This document shows, in pieces, positions 14,195-22,384 of a DNA stretch of 36,950 nt (positions are counted from its first letter, which is position 1; the number at the start of each line of letters is the position of its first letter). The notes under the pieces were generated by a model. The model was not told where the DNA came from, ran no database searches, and saw only the letters and a program-made list of their open reading frames with translations. Made by a program: the position numbers and the translations under genes. Origin of the DNA: Thermoproteota archaeon (GTDB lineage Archaea > Thermoproteota > Thermoprotei_A > Sulfolobales > Pyrodictiaceae); assembly GCA_013153105.1 (NCBI GenBank), contig JAADFC010000068.1, positions 1-36,950 on the forward strand. Reading direction: 5' to 3'.

Positions 14195-15568
14195 ATGCCA
14201 GACTCGTGGGATAGTAAGCCCACCCGCCCACGTATAGTCGTGGAGCCGCCGGGCCCCCGGGCTCGCGAGATTATAGAGCGTGACAAGAGGGTCCTAATGC
14301 AGAGCTTCACGCGCTGGTACCCGTTGGTGGTTGAGAGGGCGGAGAACTATGTGGTGTACGACGTTGATGGCAACATGTACATAGACCTGAACGCTGGGAT
14401 AGCCGTGTTAAACGTCGGCGCCTCCAACCCCTATGTGGTCGAGGCGGCATCCAGGCAGCTGGGCAAGCTTATACACTATAGCCTAACCGACTTCTACTAC
14501 GAGGAGGCTGTCAGGTTGGCTGAGAAGCTTGTCGAGATAACGCCCGTGCCGAAGCCTGCAAAGGTGTTCTTCTCGAACAGCGGCGCTGAGAGTGTGGAGG
14601 CGGCAATCAAGGCCGCCAGGGCCAGCACGGGGCGTCAGTACATCATAGCCTTCCTCGGAGCCTTCCACGGCCGCACCATGGGCGCGGTGTCCCTCACCGC
14701 GAGCAAGCCCGTCCAGAGGGCGGGCTTCTCCCCCCTGGTGCCGAGCGTGGTCCACGCCCCCTACCCCTACCCATACCGCTGCCCCTTCAAAGCCGAGGAG
14801 CCCGAGGAGTGTGGCGAAGCAGCGCTCGGGTTCCTCGAGGAGTGGATACTCGGGAAGCTTGTCGACCCCTCCGAGGTGGCGGCGATAGTCGTAGAGCCGA
14901 TACAGGGTGAGGGAGGCTACATTGTGCCTCCCGACAATTTCCTCCCAGGCCTCGAGAGGCTCGCCAAGCGCCACGGGATACTGCTGGTGGCGGACGAGGT
15001 TCAGACGGGCTTCTGCCGCACCGGCCGCCGCTTCGCCTCGGAACACTGGGGGGTTACCCCGGATATAGTCTCCACAGCGAAGGCGATAGCGGGCGGGCTC
15101 CCTCTCGGCGCGACGGTGGGCTCCGAGCAGGCCATGAGGATAAGGCCTGGAGGCCACGCCTCCACCTTCGGCGGGAACCCCGTCTCGGCGGTAGCCGCGC
15201 TGGCGGCGCTGGAGTACATGGAGAAGGAGAGGCTCTGCGAGCGTGCATCAAGACTCGGCGAGGCGGTCATGAAGAGGCTTCGCGAGGCGGCGGATTCGGG
15301 TGAAGCGCCCCTGATAGGCGATGTACGTGGAAAGGGCCTGATGATAGGTGTCGAGCTCGTAAAGAGCAGGGAGACCAAGGAGCCAGCCCGCGGCGAGATG
15401 GAGCGCATACTACTCCGCATGTTCAAACGCGGCTACCTAGTGATAGCAGCCGGAGCCTCCACGGTAAGGCTCTCCCCGCCGTTGACCATAGCCGAGGAGG
15501 CCTTAATGGGCGCCGTCGAAGCCCTCATAGAGGAGATAAAAAGGGAGTCGGGAAGCCAGCACAGCTAG
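14195..15568 (+). CDS. Class III (omega-type) PLP aminotransferase / amino-acid racemase
   Basis: This 457-residue cytosolic PLP enzyme is of the GABA/ornithine aminotransferase class. Family marks are YDVDGNMYIDLNAGIAVLNV, the phosphate-binding FFSNSGAESVEAAIKAA, AFLGAFHGRTMGAVSLT, the Asp before the PLP pyridine in LLVADEVQTGFCRTGR, and the Schiff-base Lys in VSTAKAIAGGLPLGA. HASTFGGNPVSAVAALAAL follows. The longish N-terminus and the CPFKAEEPEECG stretch match archaeal relatives described as broad-specificity ornithine aminotransferases or alanine/serine racemases, so the exact substrate is open. ATG 14195 has GGTGGAGG at proper spacing. Confidence 0.9.
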   Translation: MPDSWDSKPTRPRIVVEPPGPRAREIIERDKRVLMQSFTRWYPLVVERAENYVVYDVDGNMYIDLNAGIAVLNVGASNPYVVEAASRQLGKLIHYSLTDFYYEEAVRLAEKLVEITPVPKPAKVFFSNSGAESVEAAIKAARASTGRQYIIAFLGAFHGRTMGAVSLTASKPVQRAGFSPLVPSVVHAPYPYPYRCPFKAEEPEECGEAALGFLEEWILGKLVDPSEVAAIVVEPIQGEGGYIVPPDNFLPGLERLAKRHGILLVADEVQTGFCRTGRRFASEHWGVTPDIVSTAKAIAGGLPLGATVGSEQAMRIRPGGHASTFGGNPVSAVAALAALEYMEKERLCERASRLGEAVMKRLREAADSGEAPLIGDVRGKGLMIGVELVKSRETKEPARGEMERILLRMFKRGYLVIAAGASTVRLSPPLTIAEEALMGAVEALIEEIKRESGSQHS

Positions 15569-15658
15569 CCCCGGGCGAGGGGTGTGACGAGGCTTACAAG
15601 GGGCGCAGCCCCGCCCAGGCCGGGGCGGTGAGCGGTGAACCCGCGGCTGACCCCTCCC

Positions 15659-16429
15659 CTACCCTTTAGCGCGCCTCCCCTTCTCCCTCTTCTCACTCTT
15701 CTCGCCGCCCAGCACGCGGGCGAGCCTCCGCTTCGGGATGCCAAACACGGTTGCGGCTATGAACTCTACATACTCGTCGTCCGGCATCACCTTCTCGAGG
15801 CCTATCCTGGCGGCGAGAGCCTGCTTAAGAGCCTCCTTGGATATCCTGTTGCGCACCAGCCCCGCAGCTATAGCCTGGGCAACCCTCAACGCGATAAAGT
15901 ACCGGGCGTACTTCCTCACAGTACGCTCCTGCTCAGGGAAGACTTTGGGGAGCCTCTTCAGAAGCTCTATAACCCTATCCTCGCTGCCGAAGCCAAGTAG
16001 CATCTTGGTGGTCTCTATCCTCAACAGCCTGGCCAACATATTGTCGTCGAGGCTTCCCCCCAGGAGGAATAGGACGAGCCTCCTGGCCTCCTCGGGCGGG
16101 CGTGTGAGGATAGTCTCGGCGGCCTCCTCGAGCGTCTCCTCGAAGCCGAAGATCTTGCTGAAAAGCTCTGGCGACTCCTCGTTCAACATGAGCGCGTACT
16201 TGGCTACAACGTAGAGTGTGGCCATCTCCTTGTCCCATATGTCTGGGGGCCATGCCTTCCCGCGTATGGGCTGTATGGCGCGCTTGCGGTAGCTCTCCTC
16301 GAGGAGCCTCCGAGCCTCCTCCCTCGACGCAGCACCCTTGCTAAGGACTGCCGAGAGAACCTCCATGGCGGCGTCTATTCGCTGCCTCTGGAGCTCCCTC
16401 ACCCTTCTCTCGTCCAGCTCCACCGCCAA
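15659..16429 (-). CDS. Crenarchaeal conserved protein (DUF2192-like)
   Basis: This 256-residue, largely helical protein is tentatively assigned to the archaeal DUF2192 family from general resemblance only. It is highly charged, with repeated helix patterns (RIDAAMEVLSAVLSKG, LEEAAETILTRPPEEARRLV) and the segment IQPIRGKAWPPDIWDKEMATLY. It ends in a Lys/Arg-rich tail, GGEKSEKREKGRRAKG. No catalytic motif or membrane segment is seen, and the function is unknown. The start may be the TTG at 16429 or the GTG two codons later. The first 89 nt overlap the 3' end of the next upstream gene in another frame. That implies translational coupling if both are real. Confidence 0.75.
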   Translation of the reverse strand: MAVELDERRVRELQRQRIDAAMEVLSAVLSKGAASREEARRLLEESYRKRAIQPIRGKAWPPDIWDKEMATLYVVAKYALMLNEESPELFSKIFGFEETLEEAAETILTRPPEEARRLVLFLLGGSLDDNMLARLLRIETTKMLLGFGSEDRVIELLKRLPKVFPEQERTVRKYARYFIALRVAQAIAAGLVRNRISKEALKQALAARIGLEKVMPDDEYVEFIAATVFGIPKRRLARVLGGEKSEKREKGRRAKG

Positions 16430-16676
16430 CCCCCAGCACCCTCTCGGCCAGCCTCTTCACAGCATAGTCCAGCCGGCCGCGGCCACCGTAGGCCCTAACA
16501 CGCCCATCACTATATACTATTAGTTTGACATTCACACCCTGAACCTTAATGTAGAGCTCCTGCTTAGATCTACGCTGCACGATGCGCTCGACTTCGAAGT
16601 CGCGCCAGCGCTCCCGCCCCCTCCTCGCAAACGCCTCCAAACGCCTCTCATCGAACCAGAGCCTACGCCTAGCCAC
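16341..16676 (-). CDS. Small basic hypothetical protein upstream of the DUF2192-like gene
   Basis: This 111-residue protein is very Arg-rich at its N-terminus (RRRLWFDERRLEAFARRGRER). A compact strand-rich part follows, KQELYIKVQGVNVKLIVYSDGRVRAYGG, and then a helix, YAVKRLAERVLG. The final ~28 residues overlap the start of the downstream gene and look low-complexity, so the conserved protein probably ends near residue 85. The function is unknown; a small nucleic-acid-binding or regulatory protein is possible. It lies on the same strand as the DUF2192-like gene and probably forms an operon with it. It starts at ATG 16676; the sequence upstream is C-rich, without a clear promoter. Confidence 0.6.
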   Translation of the reverse strand: MARRRLWFDERRLEAFARRGRERWRDFEVERIVQRRSKQELYIKVQGVNVKLIVYSDGRVRAYGGRGRLDYAVKRLAERVLGVGGGAGREKGEGAPEAANRRRHGGSLGSP

Positions 16677-16855
16677 AGCACCCCCGCCCCCAGCGGCGCC
16701 CTCGCCTTTGCCCGAGCCTCCTCACCCGCCCCGCCCGCGGGGGTCAGCCCTGCGTAGGAACCGCTCACCGGGCACGTGTGCAGCGGAGACCCTGGCTGGC
16801 CGTCTAAAGCTCATCCTCCCCCTACACCCTACAGCCGGCGCCGGGCGTGAGCCCT

Positions 16856-17206
16856 ATGGCCGCCCCCGGTGCCCGCAGAGGCTGGCGCGTCGTCGAGATA
16901 GAGTTTGACCGCGATACAAAGCTCAGGGCGGCCGTAGCGGAGGCGGAGTGCCCGGAGGGCCAGTGCTTCATAGTAGCCTACTCCCTCTCGGAGCAGCCGA
17001 GGCTCGTAATAGCGCCCGCCCAGCCCAGCCCCCTCTGCGTGAAGGGAGACAAGCTAGACCACGAGGTAGCCTACCGCGCTCTAACCCTGCTCGGCATCCC
17101 CGGGGTAAGGTTCCGTTTCCCCGTCTGCCGTGTGCCCCGGAGACTGTTGGAGAGGGGTCTCAACGAGACAGTTGAGAAGCTCCGGTCGCTAGGGCTGCTC
17201 CTCTAG
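16856..17206 (+). CDS. Hypothetical protein
   Basis: This small protein has 116 residues from the ATG at 16856, or 119 from the GTG at 16847. It reads as plausible coding sequence: GWRVVEIEFDRDTKLRAAVAEAECPEG, then DKLDHEVAYRALTLLGIPGVRFRF, then a helical C-terminus RRLLERGLNETVEKLRSLGLLL. Three or four cysteines (ECPEGQC, LC, VC) are present but form no standard zinc motif. The function is unknown. It ends in an 18-nt convergent overlap with the next gene on the opposite strand. A weak TATA-like CTAAAG lies about 50 nt upstream. Confidence 0.55.
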   Translation: MAAPGARRGWRVVEIEFDRDTKLRAAVAEAECPEGQCFIVAYSLSEQPRLVIAPAQPSPLCVKGDKLDHEVAYRALTLLGIPGVRFRFPVCRVPRRLLERGLNETVEKLRSLGLLL

Positions 17207-18046
17207 CAGCCGCCGCCCCTGCTCTCCCGCGCCGGCGCAGAGGCCGGGGGCCGCGCAGGCGGTGCGGTGAAAGGGGTCCAGCGTTATCCGGTAGCGGAGC
17301 CCGCGCCAGTCGCTGACCTCCAGCGTGAAGCCGCTGAACACTATCCTAATGGTCCCACGTGGCCGGAGGCTGTGGCGGGTGTACGCCTCAACCTCTATCT
17401 CCTGCCTCGCATGCCCATCCACGGGGTCCACGTCTACACGATACCTCTTAGGGTCCAGGAGCACCCCCTCCCTCATATACACGCGGCGCAGCGTGTAGAC
17501 TATAGTGCTGGGCTCGACTAGGAAGAAGTTGTCGAACACCTTGAGGGCCTCGAGGCTCTTACGCGCAAGGTAGAGGCCACTCCTAGGATCGACGCTCCAC
17601 GGCTCGCCCTGGGGAGCCCAGCTCCGTCGCCGTACGAGGAACTCGTAGAACACGCCGACAGCCTCATAGGTCTGCGACGGCAGCCCGGCGCCGCGCACCC
17701 TGCGCACAGCCTCGCCTAGCCCGCGGGCGTAGAAGCCAGAGTAGTCCACAACTATGGTGGAGGGCGTCTCGAGCAGCCATGCCGGCTCGCCCCTGTTGTC
17801 GACGACGTAGACCGGCTCTGGGTGGTCCTCGGGTGCCCCCAGGCTGACTCTCTCTCTTACCACGCGGGCGGGGACTCGTGAGTCTACAACGAGCCTATGT
17901 AGCTGCTTCCCACCAAGCCCTATAATATAAGCCCTCCAGCCGCGGCTCCCGAGAGCGGTATAGAGGACACGTAGCAGGACAGCCGCGTCGAACACGTCTG
18001 GTGGCGAGGCGATGACCACATGAAGCTCTACATCGTCTTCTACCAT
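17189..18046 (-). CDS. Hypothetical protein
   Basis: This 285-residue protein is not recognised. It has an N-terminal alpha/beta segment ([26 protein letters not shown], then WRAYIIGLGGK) and a second strand pair, VYVVDNRGEPAWLLETPSTIVVDYS. The C-terminal half is rich in strands. The N-terminus resembles the start of DHH-type phosphoesterase folds, but the DHH residues are absent, so I make no functional call. If it starts at ATG 18046 its 5' end overlaps the 5' end of the divergent SPOUT gene by 27 nt; an in-frame GTG at 18019 would remove the overlap exactly. Its 3' end overlaps the convergent gene by 18 nt. Confidence 0.6.
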   Translation of the reverse strand: MVEDDVELHVVIASPPDVFDAAVLLRVLYTALGSRGWRAYIIGLGGKQLHRLVVDSRVPARVVRERVSLGAPEDHPEPVYVVDNRGEPAWLLETPSTIVVDYSGFYARGLGEAVRRVRGAGLPSQTYEAVGVFYEFLVRRRSWAPQGEPWSVDPRSGLYLARKSLEALKVFDNFFLVEPSTIVYTLRRVYMREGVLLDPKRYRVDVDPVDGHARQEIEVEAYTRHSLRPRGTIRIVFSGFTLEVSDWRGLRYRITLDPFHRTACAAPGLCAGAGEQGRRLLEEQP

Positions 18047-18496
18047 CCTAAGAACCCCCTCAACCTTCTCGACGTAGCCTCCATTGCGGCCTGGAAAAGA
18101 GCGGTGCTATATGTAGTGGCGCGCCCAGGCCTTGACCCTTCGATGCTCATACGAGAGCCTCCGCCCAGGCTGCGGATGAAAATACTGTTGAGCCTGGAGG
18201 AGCTAGCCGCAGAGCTAGGCGACGATGTGTTCTACCTAGTCCTAGAAACGTATGGGACGGTGCTGCTCAGTGAAGTCGACCTCTCCTCTATGGAGAAGCT
18301 CGCGCTGGTGCTAGGCGCCGAGGACTATGGGATACCGCCCGAGGAGGTGGGGAAGCTCCCTAAGGAGCGTACGGTTGTCGCCAGGATACCATCCACAGTG
18401 CAGGGTATGAGCTACAACGTTGCAAGCACACTTGCCATGGCGGTATACGAGGTGGAGAGGCAGCGGGCGCTTGCCCCTAGAGGGGGAACCCCTTGA
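18020..18496 (+). CDS. Minimal SPOUT (SpoU/TrmH-type) RNA methyltransferase
   Basis: This 158-residue protein is about the size of a bare SPOUT catalytic domain. Motif 1 is near the N-terminus ([23 protein letters not shown]). Motif 2 is [15 protein letters not shown], where the family usually has a Gly-Ser/Asn-Glu loop; here it is GAEDYG. Motif 3 is [24 protein letters not shown], with SYNV for the usual SLNV. The family transfers methyl from SAM to RNA, commonly ribose 2'-O, as a knotted dimer; the target RNA is unknown. Because motif 1 begins at residue 3, the ATG at 18020 should be right. Its 3' end overlaps folE convergently by 20 nt. Confidence 0.8.
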   Translation: MKLYIVFYHPKNPLNLLDVASIAAWKRAVLYVVARPGLDPSMLIREPPPRLRMKILLSLEELAAELGDDVFYLVLETYGTVLLSEVDLSSMEKLALVLGAEDYGIPPEEVGKLPKERTVVARIPSTVQGMSYNVASTLAMAVYEVERQRALAPRGGTP

Positions 18497-19082
18497 AACG
18501 GTGGGGCTCAATTATCTTGTACACCTCCTCCTTAAGCGACTTATCCACGGCGAAGGCTCCCCTCACTGCGGCCACCACGGTAGGCGCGGGCGTCTTAACA
18601 CCCCTCATAGCCATGCAGAGGTGTACAGCCTCGCTGACAACCATGACGTCCTGGGAGCTAGTCGCCCTCATAACCTCGTCCGCTATCTGCTTTGTCATCC
18701 TCTCCTGTATCTGCAGCCTCCTAGTATACTTGCGTACAATCCTCACTATCTTGCTCAGCCCGATTACCTTGCCGCGGGGCAGGTAGGCCACATGTACAAC
18801 ACCGAAGAAGGGGAGTAGGTGGTGCTCGCAGAGGCTGTAGAACCGTATGCCCGCCACCACGACTAGGTCGCTCGTCTCTGTGAACCAGGTGTACTCGTCG
18901 CTATACTCGTAGCCCTCGAAGAGTTCTTCGAACATGTCGGCGACGCGTCGAGGCGTCTCGCGGAGCCCCTCTCGCTCAGGGTCCTCGCCTATAGCCTCGA
19001 GTATCATGCGTACAGCCTGCTCAACCTTCTTCTTATCTATGGGCACCCCGGCTACACCCCGCAGCCGGCCGGGACGGCTCAT
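18477..19082 (-). CDS. folE: GTP cyclohydrolase I (FolE type, GCYH-IA)
   Basis: The enzyme converts GTP to dihydroneopterin triphosphate, the entry to pterins and, through the PTPS/QueD step, to 7-deazapurines such as the archaeosine precursor. The 201-residue sequence carries the zinc site C85/H88 in [12 protein letters not shown], the pattern [27 protein letters not shown], and the second zinc Cys (156) in [10 protein letters not shown]. Many archaea use the unrelated MptA enzyme, so a FolE-type protein is worth noting. The start is ATG 19082, preceded by CAGGAG, and ATG-proximal residues before GVPIDKKK are not conserved. The 3' end overlaps the SPOUT gene by 20 nt. It is divergent from ppa. 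Confidence 0.95.
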   Translation of the reverse strand: MSRPGRLRGVAGVPIDKKKVEQAVRMILEAIGEDPEREGLRETPRRVADMFEELFEGYEYSDEYTWFTETSDLVVVAGIRFYSLCEHHLLPFFGVVHVAYLPRGKVIGLSKIVRIVRKYTRRLQIQERMTKQIADEVMRATSSQDVMVVSEAVHLCMAMRGVKTPAPTVVAAVRGAFAVDKSLKEEVYKIIEPHRFKGFPL

Positions 19083-19171
19083 CCGGCTCCTGCAGCTCCC
19101 CGCCGGGTCATGTAGCGGTTTGCGACGCCCTCACCTGCCGGGAAGAGTTTTCAAGACTGCGCGTGGCCGGT

Positions 19172-19180
19172 AACTTATCA
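19172..19180 (+). promoter_or_regulatory. Candidate TATA box of ppa
   Basis: AACTTATCA lies ~50 nt upstream of the ATG at 19228 and predicts a start near 19203. That lies beyond the longer GTG/ATG form in the ORF track and supports the shorter start. Confidence 0.5.
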
Positions 19181-19227
19181 TCTTGGACGCTCCCGGAGCG
19201 GTCGCGGGACGTGGGCGGGGTGTCTTC

Positions 19228-19764
19228 ATGGCGAGCATACATGAGCGGGTGGGGCCGGGCGAGAAGGCGCCGGAGATAGTGAACGTGTTTGTAGAGATAC
19301 CTATGGGCAGCAGCGTAAAGTATGAGTATGACGAAGAGAGCGGTATTATCAAGGTGGATAGGTTCCTCTATACTGCTATGGTGTACCCGTTCAACTATGG
19401 TTTCATCCCGGGCACCTTGGAGGAGGACGGCGACCCAGTGGATGTCCTGGTGATAACCTCCCAGCCTGTGCTGCCTGGTACTGTGATAGAGGCAAGGCCC
19501 ATAGGTCTCCTCATTATGGAGGATGAGGAGGGCCCAGACAGCAAGGTAATAGCAGTTCCCAAGGACAAGCTTGACCCCAGCTTTAAGAACATAAAGAGTG
19601 TCGACGACCTCCCCGAGATTGTGCGCGAGAAGATAAAGCACTTCTTTGAGCACTACAAGGAGCTTGAGCCCGGCAAGTGGGTTAAAGTCCGCGAGTGGCG
19701 TGGCCCCGAGGAAGCCAAGAAGAAGATAAGCGAAGCCATAGAGAGGTTCAGGAGTAAGAAGTAG
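19228..19764 (+). CDS. ppa: Inorganic pyrophosphatase (family I, soluble)
   Basis: The enzyme hydrolyses pyrophosphate and so drives tRNA charging and nucleic-acid synthesis. The family I pattern is complete: [34 protein letters not shown], and the metal-binding [11 protein letters not shown] (D-x-D-P-x-D). [19 protein letters not shown] and [15 protein letters not shown] follow. From the ATG at 19228 it has 178 residues, close to other archaeal enzymes. The track start at 19183 adds 15 residues that do not resemble the family and lies upstream of the predicted transcription start. A GGCGGGG sequence serves as ribosome-binding site. It is a single gene, divergent from folE. Confidence 0.97.
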   Translation: MASIHERVGPGEKAPEIVNVFVEIPMGSSVKYEYDEESGIIKVDRFLYTAMVYPFNYGFIPGTLEEDGDPVDVLVITSQPVLPGTVIEARPIGLLIMEDEEGPDSKVIAVPKDKLDPSFKNIKSVDDLPEIVREKIKHFFEHYKELEPGKWVKVREWRGPEEAKKKISEAIERFRSKK

Positions 19765-19872
19765 CCGCACATCCAGAGAGGTGCAGAGGCCCCCCGCGGC
19801 TCAAACCCAGGTTTTCGCCTCCACACCCTGTGCGTATCTACAATTCCGCGTGAACGGGGGCAGTATGCGGCC

Positions 19873-20781
19873 TTGAAAGTTACACCGTTATGCGCCTCCG
19901 CCCTAATCCAGAGGCGCGCCTTGGAGCTGGAGACGCTGGAGGAGCTCAGCACGGCCGAGAAGCTGTCCGCGCTCCGCAGCATAGTGGAGTCAATGTTGAT
20001 ATATATAGGCCCCGATATAGAGTACGTTGAGGTAGCCTCAGTCTCCTATAGGATTGCGCGGAAGGTGGCTCCTGTCGAGAAGCTATATGAGAGTTTGATT
20101 CCGAAGGCGTTATCGGTCTCGGAGCAGCGTGCAGGCTCTATAAGAGACTCCCTAGAGGACAAGCCTGTCGACGAAGCTATACCCCTGCTCATGAGGGCGG
20201 CGGCGCTCGCGACTGGATACCGGCTGCTCGACGAGCCCTACCGTGTTCTTGAGGAGCCCCCAGGCTACATGGACCTTGTAAATGCGCGTGTCGGCCGAGA
20301 CGATTCTAAGGTGATCCTGGATGCTCTACGTGATATAGGCTCCAGGGGCGGTATGGTATACTACGTCTTCGGGGGCTCTGCCGAGCTTCCATACGATATG
20401 GCGCTCATAGAGAGGATGCGTGACGAGCTTGGAGTCGAGGTCGTGGGCGTGGTGCGTAGTGGACGCTTCGAGGACAGCGCCACGCTTGGTGACCTAGAGA
20501 AGGTTGGTCTAGCGTCGAGGCTCGATGATATCATAACCGTGTCTGGCGGTGACGCGCTCTTCTACGGTGATGAGGGACAGCATGTGCTGCGGCTGCTCGA
20601 GTCTGCGGACCTGGTGTTTATGAAGGGGGAGCTGGCGGCGGCTTTCGTGCACAACTCGAAGCTCGAGGCCCGCGTGGCGTTGCTTTTCACCGCAGCCTGC
20701 CCCTCTATAGCGTCGGCGTACGGCGTCGGGCGCGGCACTGTAAACATATTGTTGCTCGAGGCCGGCGGGGGCCTCGGCTAG
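19873..20781 (+). CDS. DUF89-like protein lacking canonical metal ligands
   Basis: The C-terminal half of this 302-residue protein follows the layout of DUF89 (ARMT1-type damage-control phosphatases): VYYVFGGSAELPYDMALIERM, then VVGVVRSGRFEDSATLGDLEKVG, then DDIITVSGGDALFYG, then SADLVFMKGELA. In the canonical family the first block carries Asp-Asn metal ligands (DNAGE-like) and the second NDAT. Here they read FGGSAE (166-171) and EDSAT (200-204), so the Asp-Asn pair is gone. The N-terminus is a helical bundle, as in the family. It may be a pseudoenzyme or use a different site. TTG 19873 is the likely start. It is on the same strand as the radical SAM gene, 55 nt upstream of it. Confidence 0.7.
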   Translation: MKVTPLCASALIQRRALELETLEELSTAEKLSALRSIVESMLIYIGPDIEYVEVASVSYRIARKVAPVEKLYESLIPKALSVSEQRAGSIRDSLEDKPVDEAIPLLMRAAALATGYRLLDEPYRVLEEPPGYMDLVNARVGRDDSKVILDALRDIGSRGGMVYYVFGGSAELPYDMALIERMRDELGVEVVGVVRSGRFEDSATLGDLEKVGLASRLDDIITVSGGDALFYGDEGQHVLRLLESADLVFMKGELAAAFVHNSKLEARVALLFTAACPSIASAYGVGRGTVNILLLEAGGGLG

Positions 20782-20836
20782 GATAGGACCTCACCACCGC
20801 CCCTAGGGGCTGGGCTCGGCCGGGGTTCTCTCGCTC

Positions 20837-21733
20837 ATGCAGCGCCCCGCCGGCCCGTGTGTGGCTCCTGGGTTGAGCCGGGGTAGGGTCATAGCCTTGG
20901 CGGACAGGGGGGGTGTTAGGGTCGCCTGGTGGGATGATGATGCCGCTGAGAGGGCGGCGCGGCTGCTCCGCGGCTACGACCCGGTTAAGGTTTCTGAGCG
21001 CCTTGAACGCCTTGTCGAGAAGGGGTTGGAGCGCAGGTACTTCCGGTTTCGCGGCAGCCGCTTCTATGGCGGCAGCGCGGTCGGGGACGTGGTCCTCTGT
21101 AACCTTCGCTGCGTCTTTTGCTGGACGGGGCCCGCCCGTGACGACCCCCGGATAGGCTTCTGGGTGGACCCCTCCGCGGCGGGGAGGAGGCTGCTCTCCA
21201 TAGCCAGGTCGGAGGGCTACCGGGTTCTCCGCCTCTCAGCCGGGGAGCCGACCCTGGGCAGGCGCCATCTCATAGCTCTGCTGGACTACCTGGCAGCCAG
21301 GCTGGCCGGAGAAGTCTTCGTGCTCGAGACTAATGGCATCCTCCTAGCCTCCGACGGTAGGCTTCTAGAGAGCCTTGAGAGGCACCGGCGGTTTCTCCAC
21401 GTCCGCGTCTCGATAAAAGCCTGCAACCGCTGGTGGTTCCAGCTGCTGACCGGCGCGTCGGCGGACGCGTTTGAGCTACAGCTCAGGGCCGTAGAAATAC
21501 TCGAAGCCTCCAGCCTAAGCTACAGTGTGGCCGTCTTCGCAGCCTTCGGCAGCGACAAGTGCTGGGCCAAGCTGCTCGACCGCCTGGCATCGATAATGGG
21601 CGCCTCAAAGCTCAGGGACAGGATTGAGGTGGAGGCACCCGTCTTATACCGGCATGCAAGGCGCAGGCTCCAAGGCGTATCTAGGCTTGTGCGCCTGGAG
21701 CCCAGGCCCGAGATGACCTACCCGCCCGCCTAG
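20837..21733 (+). CDS. Radical SAM protein
   Basis: This 298-residue protein has the cluster motif CNLRCVFC (C88, C92, C95; CxxxCxxC), which binds a [4Fe-4S] cluster and SAM for radical chemistry. It is preceded by RFRGSRFYGGSAVGDVVL and followed by the SAM-contacting LRLSAGEPTLGRRHLIALLDYL and VLETNGILLASDG. No extra C-terminal cluster motif (SPASM-like) is visible. The 'YFRFR...FYGG..VGDVV.CNL' wording resembles an uncharacterised crenarchaeal radical SAM family; the substrate is unknown. ATG 20837 is taken. It is followed after 10 nt by the Cys-rich small gene, and the two are probably co-transcribed. Confidence 0.9.
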   Translation: MQRPAGPCVAPGLSRGRVIALADRGGVRVAWWDDDAAERAARLLRGYDPVKVSERLERLVEKGLERRYFRFRGSRFYGGSAVGDVVLCNLRCVFCWTGPARDDPRIGFWVDPSAAGRRLLSIARSEGYRVLRLSAGEPTLGRRHLIALLDYLAARLAGEVFVLETNGILLASDGRLLESLERHRRFLHVRVSIKACNRWWFQLLTGASADAFELQLRAVEILEASSLSYSVAVFAAFGSDKCWAKLLDRLASIMGASKLRDRIEVEAPVLYRHARRRLQGVSRLVRLEPRPEMTYPPA

Positions 21734-21743
21734 GTGACGCGTC

Positions 21744-22067
21744 ATGGACCCGCGGACCGTGGAGGTGGCGTGCTGCGGGCTAGAGCTGAGCAAGCTCATC
21801 GAGAAGCTCTCCTGTATAATACTCGAAGGCGGCAACCCCGGGGTTGTCGAGGCGGCTAGGAACCTTGTCCTAGACATCTACGCGCTCTGCACTGCTTGTG
21901 GGGGAGACTTGCTCGCCTACGAGACCCGGATACCAGGCGGCACCATGACGCTGCTACTCCCTCGGAGCTGCGGGCCGCCACGCGAAGCCAGAGCGTCTGC
22001 GGGCACGGTGGAGCTTGAGACCGAGCAGGGGTGCGTACTCCGATTCTCTTGCAGCACGCCAGGCTAG
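21744..22067 (+). CDS. Cys-rich small hypothetical protein
   Basis: This is a 107-residue protein of unknown function with eight cysteines (VACCGLEL, KLSCII, YALCTACGGD, RSCG, GCVL, FSCS). That is high for a hyperthermophile protein of this size. The spacing fits no standard zinc ribbon or ferredoxin, but metal binding or disulphides are possible. The first half is helical, with LSKLIEKLSCIILEGGNPGVVEAARNLV. It begins 10 nt after the radical SAM stop, so it may be a partner or substrate of that enzyme (inference). The start is ATG 21744. Confidence 0.6.
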   Translation: MDPRTVEVACCGLELSKLIEKLSCIILEGGNPGVVEAARNLVLDIYALCTACGGDLLAYETRIPGGTMTLLLPRSCGPPREARASAGTVELETEQGCVLRFSCSTPG

Positions 22068-22158
22068 AGGCTCAGCTGATCGGGCCTACAGCATCCCCGC
22101 CCTCCCCGAGGCTGGGGCGGGTCGGCAGTGCGTAACTTCATCACAGCATGTAAAGGCC

Positions 22159-22167
22159 AAGTATAGC
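22159..22167 (+). promoter_or_regulatory. TATA-like box before the 22.2-kb structured element
   Basis: AAGTATAGC stands in a short AT-rich island and predicts a start near 22190, nine nucleotides before the outer helix of the structured element. A GC-rich stem CCCGCC/GGCGGG at about 22094-22120 could terminate the preceding gene. Confidence 0.4.
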
Positions 22168-22198
22168 TAATCGTTCCCCCTGGCCTGTGTGATGCGCT

Positions 22199-22295
22199 GC
22201 CCCGCGGAGGATGTCGGTGCTGCGCGGCTCGTCAACGCGCCCCCGGTGGAGGGGCGCTCCGCCCTTTCGAGCCTCCCCACGCTCCTCCGCGGGGC
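22199..22295 (+). ncRNA. Candidate structured RNA with three nested helices
   Basis: In the 377-bp gap before the TGT-like gene, three perfectly paired helices nest in order. The outer is CCCCGCGGAGGA (22200-22211) with TCCTCCGCGGGG (22283-22294), 12 bp plus one more G-C. The middle is GGCTCG (22226-22231) with CGAGCC (22268-22273). The inner is GCGCCCC (22237-22243) with GGGGCGC (22251-22257), closing a 7-nt loop. A further hairpin CTCCC/GGGAG follows. The TATA-like box ~36 nt upstream supports transcription on the plus strand. It matches no tRNA, C/D or H/ACA layout that I can recognise, and its function is unknown. Confidence 0.5.
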
Positions 22296-22384
22296 GCTCC
22301 CATGCCGGGAGGATGGGGTAGTGTTAACGGCTCCGCCGCCGCTCCTATTCTTAAACCCCGTTTATGGAGGTTATGGTCCCCCGG

